Numbered from the stretch's first letter, positions 26,391-36,306 are shown. The stretch is 55,695 nt of DNA from Bacteroidales bacterium (GCA_025358455.1 JANYJP010000027.1:1-55695); one strand, 5' to 3'. Numbers and translations: made by a program. Notes: generated from the sequence alone by a model not told the origin.

Positions 26391-27752
26391 ATGGAAGACA
26401 AGAAATTCATTTTAAAATTGGAAGAGTCAGTTAGGGAGTCATGTCAGATTGATAATGAATTGTTTGAGAAGTTTGAGGTAAAGCGTGGCTTAAGGAATAA
26501 AGATGGAACAGGTGTTCTGGTGGGATTAACCAATATCGGTGATGTTGTCGGTTATAAAAAGGAAGGCGATATCGTAATTGCTATCCCGGGTAGACTATTA
26601 TACAGGGGTATTGATATTGAAGATATTACAAAGGGATTTCAAAAAGAGGACCGTCATGGGTTCGATGAAACTGTTTATCTTCTTCTTACCGGACATCTTC
26701 CCAGCAAGGCAGAGCTGCTGGAATTTTCAGAGCATATGGGGTCATTGCGTGCGTTACCCGATGAATTCACAAAAGACATGATATTGTCAATGAAAGGCAA
26801 GGATGTCCTGAATATACTCGCGAGGTCGGTATTGGGATTATATACTCTGGATGACAATCCTGATGATATTTCGCTTGACAATATGATCAAACAGTCGCTG
26901 AATATCATTGCTAAATTCCCGACAATTGTTGCGTATTCTTACCAGGCACTAAGACATCTTTATAAAGGCAAAACTTTATCTATCCGTCATCCTCAGGCAA
27001 ATCTGAGCCCGGCTGAAAATTTTCTCTACCTGATCAAAGGCGATTGTAAAGGGTTCTCGAAACTTGAAGCCGATCTGCTCGATCTTATGCTTGTTCTCCA
27101 TGCAGAACATGGAGGCGGTAATAATTCAACCTTTACCATGAGGGTTACCAGCTCTTCTGAGACAGATATTTATTCTTCTGTTACATCTGCAATCGGTTCA
27201 TTGAAAGGGCCATTGCATGGTGGAGCTAATGTTCGTGTTCTGGAGATGATGGAGGATATGAAAACCCATGTAAAAAACTGGACCGATGAGGAGGAGGTAA
27301 CGGGGCATCTTCTTAAAATTCTTAATAAGAAGGCAAATGATTTTTCAGGAAAGATCTATGGAATAGGACATGCCGTTTATACAATTTCTGACCCAAGGGC
27401 AGCAATCTTAAAAGCAAAAGCAAGAGAACTTGCAATTGAAAAAGGCCGTCTTGAAGAATTTGAACTCTATTCACTGGTAGAAAGACTTACGCCTGAGGTA
27501 TTCAGAGTTTTTAAAGGTGAAAAATCGACAAAAATAGTTTGTATAAATGTCGACTTCTATTCTGGTTTTGTCTATGCCTGCCTTGATATTTCTAAGGAAC
27601 TTTATACACCTCTGTTTGCAATAGCCAGAGTTTCGGGATGGTGCACGCACCGGATTGAAGAACTTACATTTTCTGCAAAAAGAATTATCCGTCCGGCATT
27701 TAAAAATGTATATGGTAAGCACGATTATGTTCCATTAAGCATGAGGAAATAA
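26391..27752 (+). CDS. gltA: citrate synthase
   Basis: 453 residues. Condenses oxaloacetate and acetyl-CoA to citrate. Catalytic regions are visible: a LHAEHGGGNNSTF histidine region, GPLHGGANVRVLEMM, the IGHAVYTISDPRA histidine segment, and the aspartate in NVDFYSGFVY. The N-terminal extension of about 45 residues and the overall length match the long citrate synthases of Bacteroidales rather than the 430-residue E. coli type. It is placed 2 bases before the malate:quinone oxidoreductase gene. Confidence 0.94.
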   Translation: MEDKKFILKLEESVRESCQIDNELFEKFEVKRGLRNKDGTGVLVGLTNIGDVVGYKKEGDIVIAIPGRLLYRGIDIEDITKGFQKEDRHGFDETVYLLLTGHLPSKAELLEFSEHMGSLRALPDEFTKDMILSMKGKDVLNILARSVLGLYTLDDNPDDISLDNMIKQSLNIIAKFPTIVAYSYQALRHLYKGKTLSIRHPQANLSPAENFLYLIKGDCKGFSKLEADLLDLMLVLHAEHGGGNNSTFTMRVTSSSETDIYSSVTSAIGSLKGPLHGGANVRVLEMMEDMKTHVKNWTDEEEVTGHLLKILNKKANDFSGKIYGIGHAVYTISDPRAAILKAKARELAIEKGRLEEFELYSLVERLTPEVFRVFKGEKSTKIVCINVDFYSGFVYACLDISKELYTPLFAIARVSGWCTHRIEELTFSAKRIIRPAFKNVYGKHDYVPLSMRK

Positions 27753-27754
27753 AA

Positions 27755-29089
27755 ATGAACGATTCAATTACTGAATATGATGTACTCATTGTAGGGGGAG
27801 GTGTTGTAGGAACAGCACTCCTTTACACATTAAGTAAATACACTGATGTTAAGAAACTCGGGTTAATAGAAAAGTATTCCGACTTTGGACTGGTAAACTC
27901 CGCATCTACGAAAAACAGCCAGACACTTCATTTCGGTGATATTGAAACCAACTATACATTCGAAAAAGCCAAGAGCGTTAAGAGGATGGCCGATATGGTT
28001 ATGAAATATCTTGAGAAAGAAAAACTTTCAGGAAATGAACTAAAAATATTCAGCAAATACTCAAAAATGGTTCTTGCAGTAGGAAAAACACAAGTTGAGG
28101 ATCTGGGCAAAAGGTTTTTAACATTCAGCCAGCTTTTTCCTAACTTAAGAATAATTAAACGAGATGAGATAGCCAAAATTGAACCACGGGTTGTTGAGGG
28201 ACGAGATCCTGATCAGGAAATTCTCGCACTTATGACGTCAGATGGTTATACAGTAGACTTTAAGAGACTCTGCCAATCTTTTATAGAAAATGCAAAAAAG
28301 GAAAATCCTGATTTAACTATTCAGCTTAATACCAGGCTTCTAAAAATCTCAAAAGAAAACAATTACTATATTATAAAGACAAACAACGGAGAGTTAAAGG
28401 CTGCTTCAGTTGTTATAGCTGCAGGCGGACATAGTCTTTTGATTGCCAAATCACTGGGTTATGGGAAGAACCTGTCGGTATTATCTATGGCAGGAAGTTT
28501 CTATACTGCTCCAAAAATTCTGAATGGTAAAGTATATACGATTCAGGTGGCAAAGCTTCCTTTTGCAGCTATCCATGGCGATCCGGAAGTACACAATGAA
28601 AATGTTACAAGATTTGGCCCTACGGCAAAACCGATCTTCCAGCTGGAAAGACATAAGGCTTCAACATTCTTTGAATACTGGAAAACCTTCGGACTGGGAT
28701 TGAGCCCTATTTTAAGTTTGTTTAATATTATTTTTGATAAGGTTCTTTTCAACTATATCATTCTGAACTTTCTTTATGACCTCCCAATTATTGGCAAACG
28801 ATTGTTTATCAAGCAAGTCAAGATGATTGTTCCTTCTCTGAAATTAAAGGAGATCAGGTATGCAAGGGGAATAGGCGGCACCCGGCCACAGATAGTGAAT
28901 AATACAACACGTAAACTTGAAATGGGGGAAGCAAAGCTTACCGGAGATAAAATTATTTTTAACATAACTCCTTCTCCGGGAGCATCTACTTGCCTTGGGA
29001 ATGCTTATTCCGATACTTCAATGCTTATGGATTTTCTGGGCAATAAGTATAAGTTCAATAAAGAAGCCTTTGAGAAGGATCTTATGTAA
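27755..29089 (+). CDS. mqo: malate:quinone oxidoreductase-like FAD enzyme
   Basis: 444 residues. The N terminus has the FAD-binding dinucleotide motif VLIVGGGVVGTALLYTLS. The NSQTLHFGDIETNYT stretch resembles the short, epsilonproteobacterial type of malate:quinone oxidoreductase (Helicobacter HP0086 group). A TPSPGASTCLGNA segment near the C terminus corresponds to the conserved SPGAST of Mqo enzymes. It would oxidise malate to oxaloacetate at the membrane and feed the citrate synthase encoded two bases upstream. A related FAD-dependent 2-hydroxy-acid oxidase remains the alternative, but the operon context favours malate. Confidence 0.78.
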   Translation: MNDSITEYDVLIVGGGVVGTALLYTLSKYTDVKKLGLIEKYSDFGLVNSASTKNSQTLHFGDIETNYTFEKAKSVKRMADMVMKYLEKEKLSGNELKIFSKYSKMVLAVGKTQVEDLGKRFLTFSQLFPNLRIIKRDEIAKIEPRVVEGRDPDQEILALMTSDGYTVDFKRLCQSFIENAKKENPDLTIQLNTRLLKISKENNYYIIKTNNGELKAASVVIAAGGHSLLIAKSLGYGKNLSVLSMAGSFYTAPKILNGKVYTIQVAKLPFAAIHGDPEVHNENVTRFGPTAKPIFQLERHKASTFFEYWKTFGLGLSPILSLFNIIFDKVLFNYIILNFLYDLPIIGKRLFIKQVKMIVPSLKLKEIRYARGIGGTRPQIVNNTTRKLEMGEAKLTGDKIIFNITPSPGASTCLGNAYSDTSMLMDFLGNKYKFNKEAFEKDLM

Positions 29090-29109
29090 CCGATGAAGAG
29101 CCAGGCTTT

Positions 29110-30732
29110 TTATTTTTCAAAGGAAAATTTCCAGGTATCACTTTTCTTCGGAGCAGATTTGAAGATTGTTGCAGAAGTAATATAAACCCTTGTGCCTTCT
29201 GATTCTGGTCGTTTTTCTCCCTTTACAACAAGTTTTACAGAATGGTTACCCGGCTGAAGATCCAAAACGTGCCACATACTTGTTGTATGTTGCTGATTTG
29301 CAAAGTAATAGTAAGTATCGACAGTGCGATGAAGATTTCCATCAACATATATTTCAGCCTTTCCACCATCCTTGTACCAGTTTCCTTCAATAGAAATACC
29401 TGTACCTGAGAACTTTATTTCCAGCTCATCGCCTGCCTTTTCACTGTACATTGACTGCCGGGTCACTTTCTTATCCTTTTCGGAAATAATTTCCAGGGGT
29501 TTCCAGCTCCCTTTGAATGACCACAGTTTTTCATCAAATATTGAAACTGTTTTATCAAAGACAACATCGGGAAAAGCTACTTCAAGTGCTGGTGCAACAG
29601 GCAACTGTGTCTTAATCATGATCTTTTTATCAGTTACCTTTCCTCCGTCTTTTGCTATAAGGTCGAGTGCATACTTATATGTACTGCCGACAGCTGTGTT
29701 AAATGTATAGGTAGTGTTGATAAAAACCGAATCGCTTACGGCTTTTACTCCCGTCTGCATATTTTCAGGTAGTCCGCTGAATCCTTTTATTACTCCAAGA
29801 ACTGCCATAGCATTTGAAGGATTGCAATCGGAATCCTGTCCGCAACGGGTTGTTATATCAAGAGTCTTAACCGGATCACCCTCACCATATAAAAGTCCCA
29901 TAACGATATAAGCTCCGTTAAGTTTTGCGTCGATATTAAAAGTTGAACCTGCTCCGCAAATATCAACATCACCCCACTTCTCTTCAAGTTCCTTCCACGA
30001 TGTTTGCCAGTTGGACGGAAATTGTTGATGAAGTTTAATTACGTCCCTCACAATTCCGGCATAGTCGCTTTTTTCCGGAATTGATTTTAATGCCTTTTCA
30101 ATTATTTTAAGAATGTCAGTTTCAAAATAGGCTTCTGAATAGAGCGCTCCGACAAATATACCGCCATAAACTCCGTCTCCATAATTCATTATCCGTCCCA
30201 CTTTATCTGCAATGGCTGAAGCGGTCTGGGGCATACCCGGACACATAAACCCGATATAGTCTGCTTCTATCTGAAAATCAATATCATCGGCATGAATATT
30301 ATACTGAGGGCTTCCTGATTGAGGTGCAAAAATGCTATCATAATAATTTTTCCGCGCCTGCATGTTTGCATGCCATAATGGATAACCTGCTTTTGCGAAC
30401 ATCTCCTGATATTTTTTTGATGGTGCATCGAGCCCGTATTTATCCATAGACATCAGAAAGGTCAGCTGCACGTAGATATCATCCTGCCACATGCTACCCT
30501 TAATATCAGAAGGCTTCCAGTTTATTGAGTCGCTGAATATCTTATTCTGAGCTCTGAACTCGGTTGGAGCACCGTAGGTAACACCTATCATTTTGCCTGC
30601 CCAGCCACCGGCTATCTTGTCTTTTAATACATCCGGCTTAATTGTTCTGAACTCATCAGATGAGTTTTTACAGGATACCAAAAAAAGAATCGATGCTCCA
30701 ATCAGAATAAGAAAATTAGATTTTTTCATCAT
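29110..30732 (-). CDS. ADP-ribosylglycohydrolase-family lipoprotein with C-terminal beta domain
   Basis: 540-residue lipoprotein (lipobox LVSC, Cys21). Residues about 35-345 are an ADP-ribosylglycohydrolase-like domain. It has an IAGGWAGKMIGVTYG opening, a WQDDIYVQLTFL segment in place of the usual TDDT, and a metal-type motif CGQDSDCNPSNAMAVLG replacing the usual GGDSD. From about 395 a beta-sandwich resembling sugar- or galactose-binding modules follows (FSGTGISIEGNWYKDG, HVLDLQPGNHSVKL). Export rules out reversal of cytoplasmic ADP-ribosylation. The likely role is cleaving a glycosidic bond in a nutrient outside the cytoplasm. It lies 37 bases after the nucleoside hydrolase gene. Confidence 0.85.
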   Translation of the reverse strand: MMKKSNFLILIGASILFLVSCKNSSDEFRTIKPDVLKDKIAGGWAGKMIGVTYGAPTEFRAQNKIFSDSINWKPSDIKGSMWQDDIYVQLTFLMSMDKYGLDAPSKKYQEMFAKAGYPLWHANMQARKNYYDSIFAPQSGSPQYNIHADDIDFQIEADYIGFMCPGMPQTASAIADKVGRIMNYGDGVYGGIFVGALYSEAYFETDILKIIEKALKSIPEKSDYAGIVRDVIKLHQQFPSNWQTSWKELEEKWGDVDICGAGSTFNIDAKLNGAYIVMGLLYGEGDPVKTLDITTRCGQDSDCNPSNAMAVLGVIKGFSGLPENMQTGVKAVSDSVFINTTYTFNTAVGSTYKYALDLIAKDGGKVTDKKIMIKTQLPVAPALEVAFPDVVFDKTVSIFDEKLWSFKGSWKPLEIISEKDKKVTRQSMYSEKAGDELEIKFSGTGISIEGNWYKDGGKAEIYVDGNLHRTVDTYYYFANQQHTTSMWHVLDLQPGNHSVKLVVKGEKRPESEGTRVYITSATIFKSAPKKSDTWKFSFEK

Positions 30733-30769
30733 TGTATTTTGTTTGCTTTTAAAGGGCTAATGCCAGTAA

Positions 30770-31771
30770 CTATTTGTCTTTCAGAGGTATATGCATCATT
30801 CTGTTCTCAATAAAATTACTCATCTGAGCCACAGGCATTTTTTGTTTCACATAAAACTGCTTTCCATCCGGATCATTTTTCCATGTATTGCTTCCATCAG
30901 GATTAACGATAATTTTTCCGCTTACGGTATCGAAAAATCCTTTTGTTCCATATACGCCAATAAGTACAGCAGTTTCATCCCAGCTCATTCTCCCGAGACT
31001 GTCCTCTGCAGCAAGGGGAATACTGATCCTGAAAACATCTTTAACGGGGCTGTTCTGCACAGGGGATTTTATTAATCGTAGACCTGTCCTGATTTCCCAT
31101 CCAATCTCAAATCCTGTAAATATGACCTCGCCGGGCCAGTTTTCGTAAACATTTATCGATGCTGTTGAATCCTTGAAAACATTGAATTCTTTTCCCTCAG
31201 GAAACCTTCCGGCCATTGATACCAGCCGGTTAACTTTTTTAGACACCAGGTCTTTACCCGATAGCGGTGAAATATTATCAGGTTGCGATTCAAGAAGATT
31301 ATTCAGATTGGTTAAAAATCCTACGGTAACAATAGTCACACTACTATCGGGTTGACTGTTTAATATTTTTCTATAAATATCAACAGCATCACCGGCATCG
31401 TTTGTGGACTTTATTGTATGTGGATATTTTGCAACAATTGAATCAGCCCAGTGTTGCGTGGAACCGAGACTTACGCCCTCTGTTTTGGGTGCACCTATCG
31501 GCAATTCCGGGCGACCGAAATATGTATTTATAACTTCAATTGCCGGGGCTACAAGCTCATGTTTATTTGATGCAAGTGTTGCCAGAATTTCTACCTTGCC
31601 ACTGTCAGCCATTGCATGTAGAAATGCAAGCGCTCCTACATCATCATAGTCGGGACCAAGGTCGGTATCGAAAATGATCTTTAATGCTTTGTTACTGTCT
31701 TTTTTTGTTTGATTTGAACAACCCGTTAAAAGTATAAGGGTTATCATTGTTAATACAGTGAGTCGTTTCAT
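30770..31771 (-). CDS. nucleoside hydrolase-family lipoprotein (IUNH fold)
   Basis: 333-residue lipoprotein (lipobox LTGC, Cys18). The inosine-uridine nucleoside hydrolase calcium motif is present as DTDLGPDYDD (residues 35-44). Further family segments are TVGFLTNLNNLL and the C-terminal SWDETAVLIGVYG with the catalytic-region aspartate. The family cleaves N-glycosidic bonds of ribonucleosides. An exported form could act on nucleosides in the environment or on other ribosides. First gene of a two-gene operon with the ADP-ribosylglycohydrolase-family lipoprotein. Confidence 0.88.
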   Translation of the reverse strand: MKRLTVLTMITLILLTGCSNQTKKDSNKALKIIFDTDLGPDYDDVGALAFLHAMADSGKVEILATLASNKHELVAPAIEVINTYFGRPELPIGAPKTEGVSLGSTQHWADSIVAKYPHTIKSTNDAGDAVDIYRKILNSQPDSSVTIVTVGFLTNLNNLLESQPDNISPLSGKDLVSKKVNRLVSMAGRFPEGKEFNVFKDSTASINVYENWPGEVIFTGFEIGWEIRTGLRLIKSPVQNSPVKDVFRISIPLAAEDSLGRMSWDETAVLIGVYGTKGFFDTVSGKIIVNPDGSNTWKNDPDGKQFYVKQKMPVAQMSNFIENRMMHIPLKDK

Positions 31772-31924
31772 GAGATTATTATTGAGTTTCTATCTTCCAG
31801 TGACAATTATTCCGGGGATAAGAAATTGGTTAAGCGTTTCTTTTTAAATTGAAAATCTAAGATAGAATATTTTTTTGATATTTTATTTTTCTTAACTTAT
31901 CGTCATCCTTAATATGCCCGTAAT

Positions 31925-34711
31925 ATGAAAATTTTAACATTTGTAACCTTAATGTTTTTAGTGCTCAGTGATGCGGTTTTTGCCGGTATACATCCTTCCC
32001 GGTTAACCTGTGAATATCTGAAGGATCCAATGGTTATTGATAATCAGAATCCTCGCCTGTCATGGATTAATACCGATCCGGAATATTCCAGGAATCAGTC
32101 TCAGACCGGCTGGCAGATAAGAGTTGCTTCTTCAAGAGAAGATCTTTTGAAAAGTAAAGCTGATCTCTGGAATAGTGGAAAGGTCTCTTCATTTGAATCT
32201 GCCAATATCGTATATAATGGAAAACCCCTTCTGTCAAGGCAGGATTGCTGGTGGCAGGTAAGAGTATGGGATAGCAAAGGAGAAGTATCGGATTGGAGCG
32301 AACCTGCATTTTGGGCAATGGGTTTACTGAACCCGGACGATTGGAAAGCAAAATGGATTGGCGCCCCATGGCAGGGTGAGGATCCCATCGCTGACAGAGA
32401 CCGACCAATGACAGCTTCCAGGGCGCAGCCTGGACAAAAAATTACTGATATCTATGCATTGAAAGCTCCGCCGCCGGCTCCGATGCTGAGGAAAGGCTTC
32501 AGGATTGACAAAACAATTTCATCAGCTCGTGCGTATGTTACAGGACTTGGTTATTTTGAACTTTATCTGAATGGTACGAAAGTCGGGAATGATGTTCTTG
32601 TGCCGAATCAGACTAACTATGGTAAGCGTCCGGGACTGATGAATAATCCGATTCCGCTTGAGGACAATTTTAGAGAATACAAGGTTTTATATTTATCATA
32701 TGATCTTAAAGACCTGCTCAAAAAGGGAGAGAATGTTATTGGCGCAATATTGGGAAACGGGTTCTATAATGCTCCTATAAACTGGACTGAATCATATGGC
32801 ACACCCCGTTTTATCGGGCAGATATATATTAAATATACTGATGGTACAGAAGATATAATTGTTAGTGATCAGAGTTGGAGAGCGTCCAAAAGTCCGGTTA
32901 TTATGGATCTCATTTTTGACGGGGAACATTATGATGCGCGTCTTGAACAGCCAGGATGGTGCTCTCCGGGTTTTGATGACACTAAATGGGAACAGGTTTC
33001 ATTAAGGAAAGCGCCGGAGGGAAAACTTAAAGCCCAAATGGCATATCCCGATAAAGTTATGGAAGTTTTAGAGCCTGTTAAAGTCGACCGGCTGGGAGAC
33101 GGACACTATATAGTTGACTTTGGACAGGAAATCTCAGGATGGGTACATCTTTCAGATATAAGAGGAGAGATCGGAAGAAAAATAGTGATAAAATATATTC
33201 ATAAAACACCTGTCGGCGACAACTCTTATACTATGAAAGGAGTCGGATCAGAATCGTATGCTGCACGATTTACCTGGTTTGTTTTCAGAGAAATTGAAAT
33301 TTTAAACTGGCCTGGCGAGTTAAGACCAGGTCAGCTAAAAGCTGAAGCGGTTTATACATACATTGAAACAACCGGCAAGTTTGAGTGTTCCAATGATTTA
33401 TTCAATAAAATTAATAAAATCTGGTGGCGTAGTCAGACTGATAACCTGCATGGTGGTATAGCAAGCGATTGCCCCAATCGTGAACGTTCTCCCTATACCG
33501 GAGATGGTCAGGTTGCATGTGTAACAGTGATGCATAATTTTGATGCAAGGCCATTCTATACCAAATGGATCCAGGATATCCTGGGAGCCCAGAATATTAA
33601 AACCGGGTATGTGCCTAACGGTGCTCCCTGGCAACCTGGCTGCGGTGGAGGAGTAGCCTGGGGAGCGGCAATGTGTATTATGCCCTGGGAATTTTACCTT
33701 CAATATGGTGATACAAATATTCTCCGGAACAATTTTGAGGGAATGAGGGGGTATATGAAGTATATGTTTACGTGGACAGACAGTACTGGTATCATGCACT
33801 CACAGGTTCCCGGACCTGACGGGAAGCCAAATCAATGGATGAATCTGGGCGACTGGTCGCAACCCGATAAGCTTCCACCCGATGAAATTGTTCATACATT
33901 TTATCTTTGGCGTTGCGCTGACCTTACAGCTAAGTCAGCTAAGGTACTGGGAATGATAGCAGAATATGAAGGATATACCAATCTTGCTGAAAGAACAAAA
34001 AATGCTTTTCATAAAAGATTCTACAACAAGGAAAAAGGTACATATGGGGCTTATGGAGGAAATATTTTTGCACTAAAGATGGGAGTACCGGCTGACCAGA
34101 AAGAAAAGGTTATTGCTGCTTTGAAAGCAGATATTATTGCGAATGGTGGCCATCTGGATACTGGTATATTTGGCACCCAGTTCTTTTTTGAAGTGCTTTC
34201 AGAGAACGGATTACATCAAATGGCCTATGAGGCGATGAATAAAAGGACAGCTCCCGGCTATGGATGGTGGATAGCACAGGGTGCAACCACCTCATGGGAG
34301 GGATGGACAGATCCGGGTTCAGGAAATCACCCGATGTTTGGAGGTGGCCTTGTTTGGCTCTACAGAAATCTTGCCGGTATGATAACTGATCCGGATCACC
34401 CGGGTTATCGTCACATTATTTTCCGGCCACAACCTGTAAATGAAATTTCCTATACATCCTATTCGAACCTTACACCTTATGGGACCAGTGCTATAAACTG
34501 GAAGAAATCAGGTAAAAAATTTGAGATGGAGCTTACAGTTCCTGTCGGTTGTAATGCCACAGTATTTGTACCTGCATCAGACAGTAGATCTGTCAAAGAA
34601 AGTGGCAGGATTATTAGTAATGAGACCGGAATAAGATATGACCGAACAGAAGGTGAATACGCCGTATTTATAGTAGGTTCAGGTCGTTATATGTTTGAAT
34701 CAATACTTTAA
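31925..34711 (+). CDS. GH78 alpha-L-rhamnosidase, secreted
   Basis: 928 residues with a signal peptide (about 1-21, ending FAG). Order: an N-terminal beta domain (HPSRLTCEYLKDP, LSWINTDPE), the bacterial rhamnosidase N-terminal module (about 190-360, ARAYVTGLGYFELYLNG), a concanavalin-like region (FGQEISGWVHL), the six-hairpin (alpha/alpha)6 catalytic domain from about 500, and a C-terminal beta domain. The catalytic acid lies in SDCPNRERSPYTGDG, and ATTSWEGWTDPGSGNHPMFGG is typical of GH78. It removes terminal L-rhamnose from pectic or other glycans. Convergent with the hexokinase gene, only four bases apart. Confidence 0.95.
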   Translation: MKILTFVTLMFLVLSDAVFAGIHPSRLTCEYLKDPMVIDNQNPRLSWINTDPEYSRNQSQTGWQIRVASSREDLLKSKADLWNSGKVSSFESANIVYNGKPLLSRQDCWWQVRVWDSKGEVSDWSEPAFWAMGLLNPDDWKAKWIGAPWQGEDPIADRDRPMTASRAQPGQKITDIYALKAPPPAPMLRKGFRIDKTISSARAYVTGLGYFELYLNGTKVGNDVLVPNQTNYGKRPGLMNNPIPLEDNFREYKVLYLSYDLKDLLKKGENVIGAILGNGFYNAPINWTESYGTPRFIGQIYIKYTDGTEDIIVSDQSWRASKSPVIMDLIFDGEHYDARLEQPGWCSPGFDDTKWEQVSLRKAPEGKLKAQMAYPDKVMEVLEPVKVDRLGDGHYIVDFGQEISGWVHLSDIRGEIGRKIVIKYIHKTPVGDNSYTMKGVGSESYAARFTWFVFREIEILNWPGELRPGQLKAEAVYTYIETTGKFECSNDLFNKINKIWWRSQTDNLHGGIASDCPNRERSPYTGDGQVACVTVMHNFDARPFYTKWIQDILGAQNIKTGYVPNGAPWQPGCGGGVAWGAAMCIMPWEFYLQYGDTNILRNNFEGMRGYMKYMFTWTDSTGIMHSQVPGPDGKPNQWMNLGDWSQPDKLPPDEIVHTFYLWRCADLTAKSAKVLGMIAEYEGYTNLAERTKNAFHKRFYNKEKGTYGAYGGNIFALKMGVPADQKEKVIAALKADIIANGGHLDTGIFGTQFFFEVLSENGLHQMAYEAMNKRTAPGYGWWIAQGATTSWEGWTDPGSGNHPMFGGGLVWLYRNLAGMITDPDHPGYRHIIFRPQPVNEISYTSYSNLTPYGTSAINWKKSGKKFEMELTVPVGCNATVFVPASDSRSVKESGRIISNETGIRYDRTEGEYAVFIVGSGRYMFESIL

Positions 34712-34715
34712 GAAT

Positions 34716-36011
34716 CTAGTTGATAAGTGCTGCAAGGGCTGCACCCACCAGGCTTGATTGCTTGACCTCCATGAACTCAATATATCTTTTTCTGTCTCCA
34801 GTCAGATACTCTGTGAGGTAGTTAGCAATCTGTGGTTGCATGTTATGCAGCTTGTAATATATTGATCCCTCAACTGTTATTAAAATCGGACGATCGGGTA
34901 ACTTCCCTTTTTCGGTTTTAAGGATTACTGCAGCAAGATTTCCAGCCACAAGCTTGGCAGCACGGCTGATAAGACTCTCAATAATCATTCTGGCTGTTTC
35001 ATTATCAGTCTTAATCTTTATGCGTTCATTCAAAAGTCCGCTACCGGAGATTGAATTGCTTAAGAACCGGTTTGCTTCTTCTGAAGACAAATCATTTAAA
35101 GCTAAAATACTGACAGCAGTTTCTTCTGAAAATATACCTTCTTTAGCAGCTGCCTTTAATGTAACAAGACACAGCCCGCCCAAGTAACCTCCTGAAATCA
35201 TTTTCTCAAATTTGTACTCCCCGGGATTTACCGTTGTTTGATCAAATATTACATCCAGGTCTGTTTGTGGTGCTTTTCCATAATTACCTGATTCGATGTT
35301 AATAATCTGGTTTTTGGATTGATCAAGATCATGTTTTTTCAGGATATTACTGTTCTTCTCAATATAACAGGCGTTTGTTCCTGTACCCAGTATATATCCT
35401 ATGAAAGAGTCATAATTTTTGCCGAATGAAGCTGATTTCCCGGCAAGGAGCGTGGCAACTGTATCGTTTAACAAAACAATCTGTTTTTCAGCCATCCCAA
35501 GTGCCTCGAGCAGGTTTTTACCTATTAACTGACCTACTACCCCAGGAGCCTGAACCTCTTTACAAAATTGAAGAAGTATCCCATCTTTGTTGGGCAAAAT
35601 TTCAGTCGGGTAGGAGAAACAAAAACCGATTCTTTCTGATTTCTCAGCATTTAGCTTTACATATCCTGCAATAATCCGGAAGAATTCATTCTTGGATATT
35701 TCACCGTCAAGTCCGGGCATTCCGGCATTCATCAAATCACTTATCTCAAGTTTTCCATTGGAATTGAATTTAACTACAGCTGTTCTGAAATTTGTGCCTC
35801 CTGCATCAATTGCAACCACAGGTACATCTGTAAGAAATTGGTTATCGGCTTCAATATAAGTAGGTATCATACGCAGGGAACTAGCCTTCCCGTTTAACCC
35901 TTTTATCATGTCTGAGGTAAATTCATCAACAAGAGCCTGAATATTTAAATCATCGGCCTTCATCTTATGTTCTTTTAAGAACTTTTCAACGTTGGAACTA
36001 TGTTGTATCAT
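34716..36011 (-). CDS. hexokinase (eukaryote-type fold)
   Basis: 431 residues with the two-domain hexokinase layout known from eukaryotes and from Bacteroides. Phosphate-binding segment VVAIDAGGTNFRTAVV (65-80), FSYPTE sugar-binding region, catalytic aspartate in LLNDTVATLLAG, and IGYILGTGTNACYIE. It phosphorylates glucose and probably related hexoses with ATP in the cytoplasm. No signal peptide. Standing among glycan-degradation genes, it is likely the entry kinase for released hexoses. Confidence 0.92.
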   Translation of the reverse strand: MIQHSSNVEKFLKEHKMKADDLNIQALVDEFTSDMIKGLNGKASSLRMIPTYIEADNQFLTDVPVVAIDAGGTNFRTAVVKFNSNGKLEISDLMNAGMPGLDGEISKNEFFRIIAGYVKLNAEKSERIGFCFSYPTEILPNKDGILLQFCKEVQAPGVVGQLIGKNLLEALGMAEKQIVLLNDTVATLLAGKSASFGKNYDSFIGYILGTGTNACYIEKNSNILKKHDLDQSKNQIINIESGNYGKAPQTDLDVIFDQTTVNPGEYKFEKMISGGYLGGLCLVTLKAAAKEGIFSEETAVSILALNDLSSEEANRFLSNSISGSGLLNERIKIKTDNETARMIIESLISRAAKLVAGNLAAVILKTEKGKLPDRPILITVEGSIYYKLHNMQPQIANYLTEYLTGDRKRYIEFMEVKQSSLVGAALAALIN

Positions 36012-36306
36012 AAAGTGAATGGTATAGATATATTTCTTTAAGACAATAATAGCAATAATATGTGTTTCTTCTCCACCCGGTAATGAAAGTTTTTGAATTG
36101 AGTTTCCGGAATTAACGCCACTGCTTCCATTAGGCCATATAAAACATTATCATTCACGAAGTTAGCGAGAAATCTCATAATCAATTGTTTTGAGATTTAT
36201 TTTGATAACCGATACTCAAATTTTATCTTAATATACAAAGTGTTAAATACATTTATTAGATTTACCTCTCAATAAGTATAACCTCAAACAATCAACCCTA
36301 TTGATC
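36012..36306. other. divergent intergenic region, hexokinase / GH88
   Basis: About 295 bases between two diverging genes must carry both promoters. Toward GH88 I see only a near match, TAGATTTA at 36257-36264. I see no clear element for the hexokinase gene and no operator-like palindrome. Confidence 0.4.

Noticed and set aside
29090-29125. Terminator between the convergent mqo-like and ADP-ribosylglycohydrolase genes
   Set aside because: GAGCCAGGC followed by T's looks like one, but the stem would need a loop of one base; the alternative 5-bp stem is AT-rich and weak.
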